The notes beneath the pieces are model-generated. The model worked only from the letters and a program-made list of their open reading frames with translations, did no database searches and had not been told where the DNA came from. Of a DNA stretch of 8,001 nt, positions 6,717 to 8,001 are shown piece after piece. The stretch lies in contig JAAYYJ010000195.1 in NCBI GenBank assembly GCA_012515455.1, positions 1 through 8,001 on the forward strand, given 5' to 3'. This DNA comes from Oligosphaeraceae bacterium (GTDB lineage Bacteria; Verrucomicrobiota; Lentisphaeria; Oligosphaerales; Oligosphaeraceae). Position 1 is the stretch's first letter. Every line of letters begins with the position of its first letter. A program made the position numbers and the translations under genes.

Positions 6717-6738
6717 GGGGCTGGAAATGCCCCCCCCC
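6717..6738 (+). other. Leader hairpin and nine-C tract just before the beta-helix ribosome binding site
   Basis: GGGGC (6717-6721) can pair with GCCCC (6729-6733) around a seven-base loop. The right arm runs into an uninterrupted run of nine C (6730-6738), so the pairing register can slide. The tract ends six bases before the AAGGA ribosome binding site (6745-6749). There is no T-run, so this is not an intrinsic terminator. It could tune translation or be a variable-length homopolymer; it could also be unimportant. Confidence 0.35.
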
Positions 6739-6757
6739 AAGTTTAAGGATAAAAACA

Positions 6758-8001
6758 ATGATGCAATTATGCCGGCTGATGAGCTTATGGTTCCTTTGCG
6801 GAGGAATTCTCCTGGCTGACCAATTATATGTCAGCAACCGCGGCAATGACAACAATGACGGCAAGAGCCGTGACCAGGCATTCCAAAGCATCCGCAAGGC
6901 ATTGTCGGTTCTGCGGGCCGGCGACACGCTGCATATCGCCCCAGGTGAATATCACGAAGGCAACAGTATCTCGTTCGAGTCCCTGCCCGAGCGCACCACC
7001 ACCATCCGGGGTGAGATTCCCGGCGCGGTCTTTATTCGCGGCGACCGTCCGGCGCCGGCGTTCCGCCGGGTCGAGGGGCTGCAGTTCGTCTGGGTCGCGG
7101 ACTGGGACCAGCCAGTCGAAGCGGTCAATGAATGCAACAACCTGGAGATCTATGAACAGAGCGCCTCGCCTGCGGCCTTGGACTACAAGCGTGCAGCCTG
7201 GTATTATGACCAAGAGAGCAAAAAGCTCTACGTGGTGACCTCCGACAGCAACGACCCCGCACGGCATCACCTGAGCATCTCCGTTAATCGTGATTTCGGA
7301 CTGCTGATGCGCCCCGGCAGCAGCGGTCAAAAACTAAGCAATATCGTGATCGAGAATCTGACTTTCATCGGTTTCAACTGCAATGAGAGCGGCGGTTATC
7401 CCGGCAACAACGGCCGCTGGGGGCTGTATCTGATCGATGCAGAAAACTGCATCATCCGCCACTGCCAGGCCTACCTGAACGGCGGGGGTATCGGCACCGG
7501 CCGGGCGGACAACACGGTGATTGAGAATTGCGTGGCCATGGGCAACGGCTCGCTGTTCTGCAGTCCGGGGGGGAACATTGTCTGCTTCGGCTCGTCCAAG
7601 AACAGCACCATCCGTAATTGCGTGACTTATAAATCGTTGCGCAACGGCATCCGTTTCTATGGCGGCACAGCCGAGAACTGCCTGATTGAGAATTGCCAGG
7701 CCTGGGACAATATCTACGGCGATCTCTGGATCAAGCCGGCGGGCATCAACTCCCACACCCGCAATTGTGTGGTCTTAGGCGGACTGCACAGCTTGCTGAC
7801 CAAGAATGACGTCTGCCAATACAACGGCTACAACCAAGATGAGCCCTCACTGCTGGTCCTCTCCAAGAACAAACTCGACCTGCGCCAGAATCTGGCCGAC
7901 ATCGACAATATGGACTACCGCCCCCAGGGAGACAGCAAAATTGCGGGCGGTCTGGCCGACCAGGCGGATGTGTTCTTCATCAGTCCCGAGGGCAGGGATG
8001 A
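6758..8001 (+). CDS. Secreted right-handed parallel beta-helix protein (3' end outside window)
   Basis: The frame is open from ATG 6758 to the window edge, giving 414 visible residues with no stop. AAGGA (6745-6749) is 8 bases before the first of two adjacent ATGs, favouring the first. Residues 1-20 look like a signal peptide (LWFLCGGILLA), with likely cleavage after Ala20; there is no proper lipobox. Residues 23-66 match the DUF1565-type start of many surface beta-helix proteins (YVSNRGNDNNDG, AFQSIRKAL, AGDTLHIAPGEY). Residues about 195-340 form repeated helix rungs of the type N-x-x-I-x-N-C-x-A, as in IRHCQAY, IENCVAM, IRNCVTY and IENCQAW. The fold is shared by polysaccharide lyases, glycoside hydrolases and non-catalytic adhesins; no catalytic site was identified, so activity is open. 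It is divergent from the keto-deoxy-sugar operon, which makes a uronate-containing polysaccharide a plausible target by context only. Confidence 0.9.
   Translation, partial: MMQLCRLMSLWFLCGGILLADQLYVSNRGNDNNDGKSRDQAFQSIRKALSVLRAGDTLHIAPGEYHEGNSISFESLPERTTTIRGEIPGAVFIRGDRPAPAFRRVEGLQFVWVADWDQPVEAVNECNNLEIYEQSASPAALDYKRAAWYYDQESKKLYVVTSDSNDPARHHLSISVNRDFGLLMRPGSSGQKLSNIVIENLTFIGFNCNESGGYPGNNGRWGLYLIDAENCIIRHCQAYLNGGGIGTGRADNTVIENCVAMGNGSLFCSPGGNIVCFGSSKNSTIRNCVTYKSLRNGIRFYGGTAENCLIENCQAWDNIYGDLWIKPAGINSHTRNCVVLGGLHSLLTKNDVCQYNGYNQDEPSLLVLSKNKLDLRQNLADIDNMDYRPQGDSKIAGGLADQADVFFISPEGRD

Noticed and set aside
6758..6817. Lipoprotein signal in the beta-helix protein
   Set aside because: Cys14 lies in WFLCGG, which lacks the small residue needed at -1 of a lipobox; a standard signal peptidase I site after Ala20 fits better.
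6824..7756. Minus-strand open frames of 168 and 140 codons
   Set aside because: They are antisense to the beta-helix gene, which has a start, ribosome binding site, signal peptide and repeated rungs.
1..8001. tRNA, rRNA, CRISPR array, transposase or integrase
   Set aside because: No cloverleaf-like sequence, no spaced direct repeats and no mobile-element protein were seen.

Overview
The window is GC-rich (about 60% by eye), densely coding bacterial DNA. The gene content is house-keeping plus carbohydrate catabolism, with one secreted parallel beta-helix protein. That protein style and the unusual large membrane-anchored protein at the left edge suggest a member of the Planctomycetota-Verrucomicrobiota-Lentisphaerota group. 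A Lentisphaerota (Victivallis/Oligosphaera-like) source is my best guess. This is inference from gene style only; there is no rRNA or other taxonomic marker here.

Layout. Positions 1-1608 (+) hold the 3' part of a large envelope protein that begins outside the window; its Ala/Pro-rich linker carries a strong REP-like palindrome. Positions 1672-2565 (+) are folD (one-carbon metabolism). It overlaps by 11 bases an RsmB/NOP-family RNA cytosine-5 methyltransferase gene (2555-3921, +) that is broken by a one-base deletion near 3551. That gene meets a minus-strand operon tail to tail, with the two stop codons overlapping. Read in its own direction, the operon runs from 6557 to 3918: a small DUF486/DMT-type membrane protein, a PfkB-family 2-keto-3-deoxy-sugar kinase, a KDPG/KDPGal-type aldolase and a flavin-reductase-family protein. 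A 200-base divergent intergenic region (6558-6757) contains what look like two fully overlapping, opposed sigma-70-type promoters. The + strand then carries a secreted right-handed beta-helix protein (6758 onward) that runs off the right edge.

How the genes fit together. The kinase and aldolase are consecutive steps that turn a 2-keto-3-deoxy sugar acid (the product of uronate or galactonate catabolism) into pyruvate and glyceraldehyde-3-phosphate. The divergent beta-helix protein has the fold used by many polysaccharide lyases and glycan-binding proteins. A uronic-acid-rich polysaccharide is therefore a reasonable guess for what the locus handles, but no catalytic site was identified in the beta-helix protein. 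I did not find a clearly new multi-gene system. The items most worth a second look are the palindrome inserted in a coding linker, the methyltransferase frameshift, the symmetric overlapping promoters and the uncharacterised left-edge protein.
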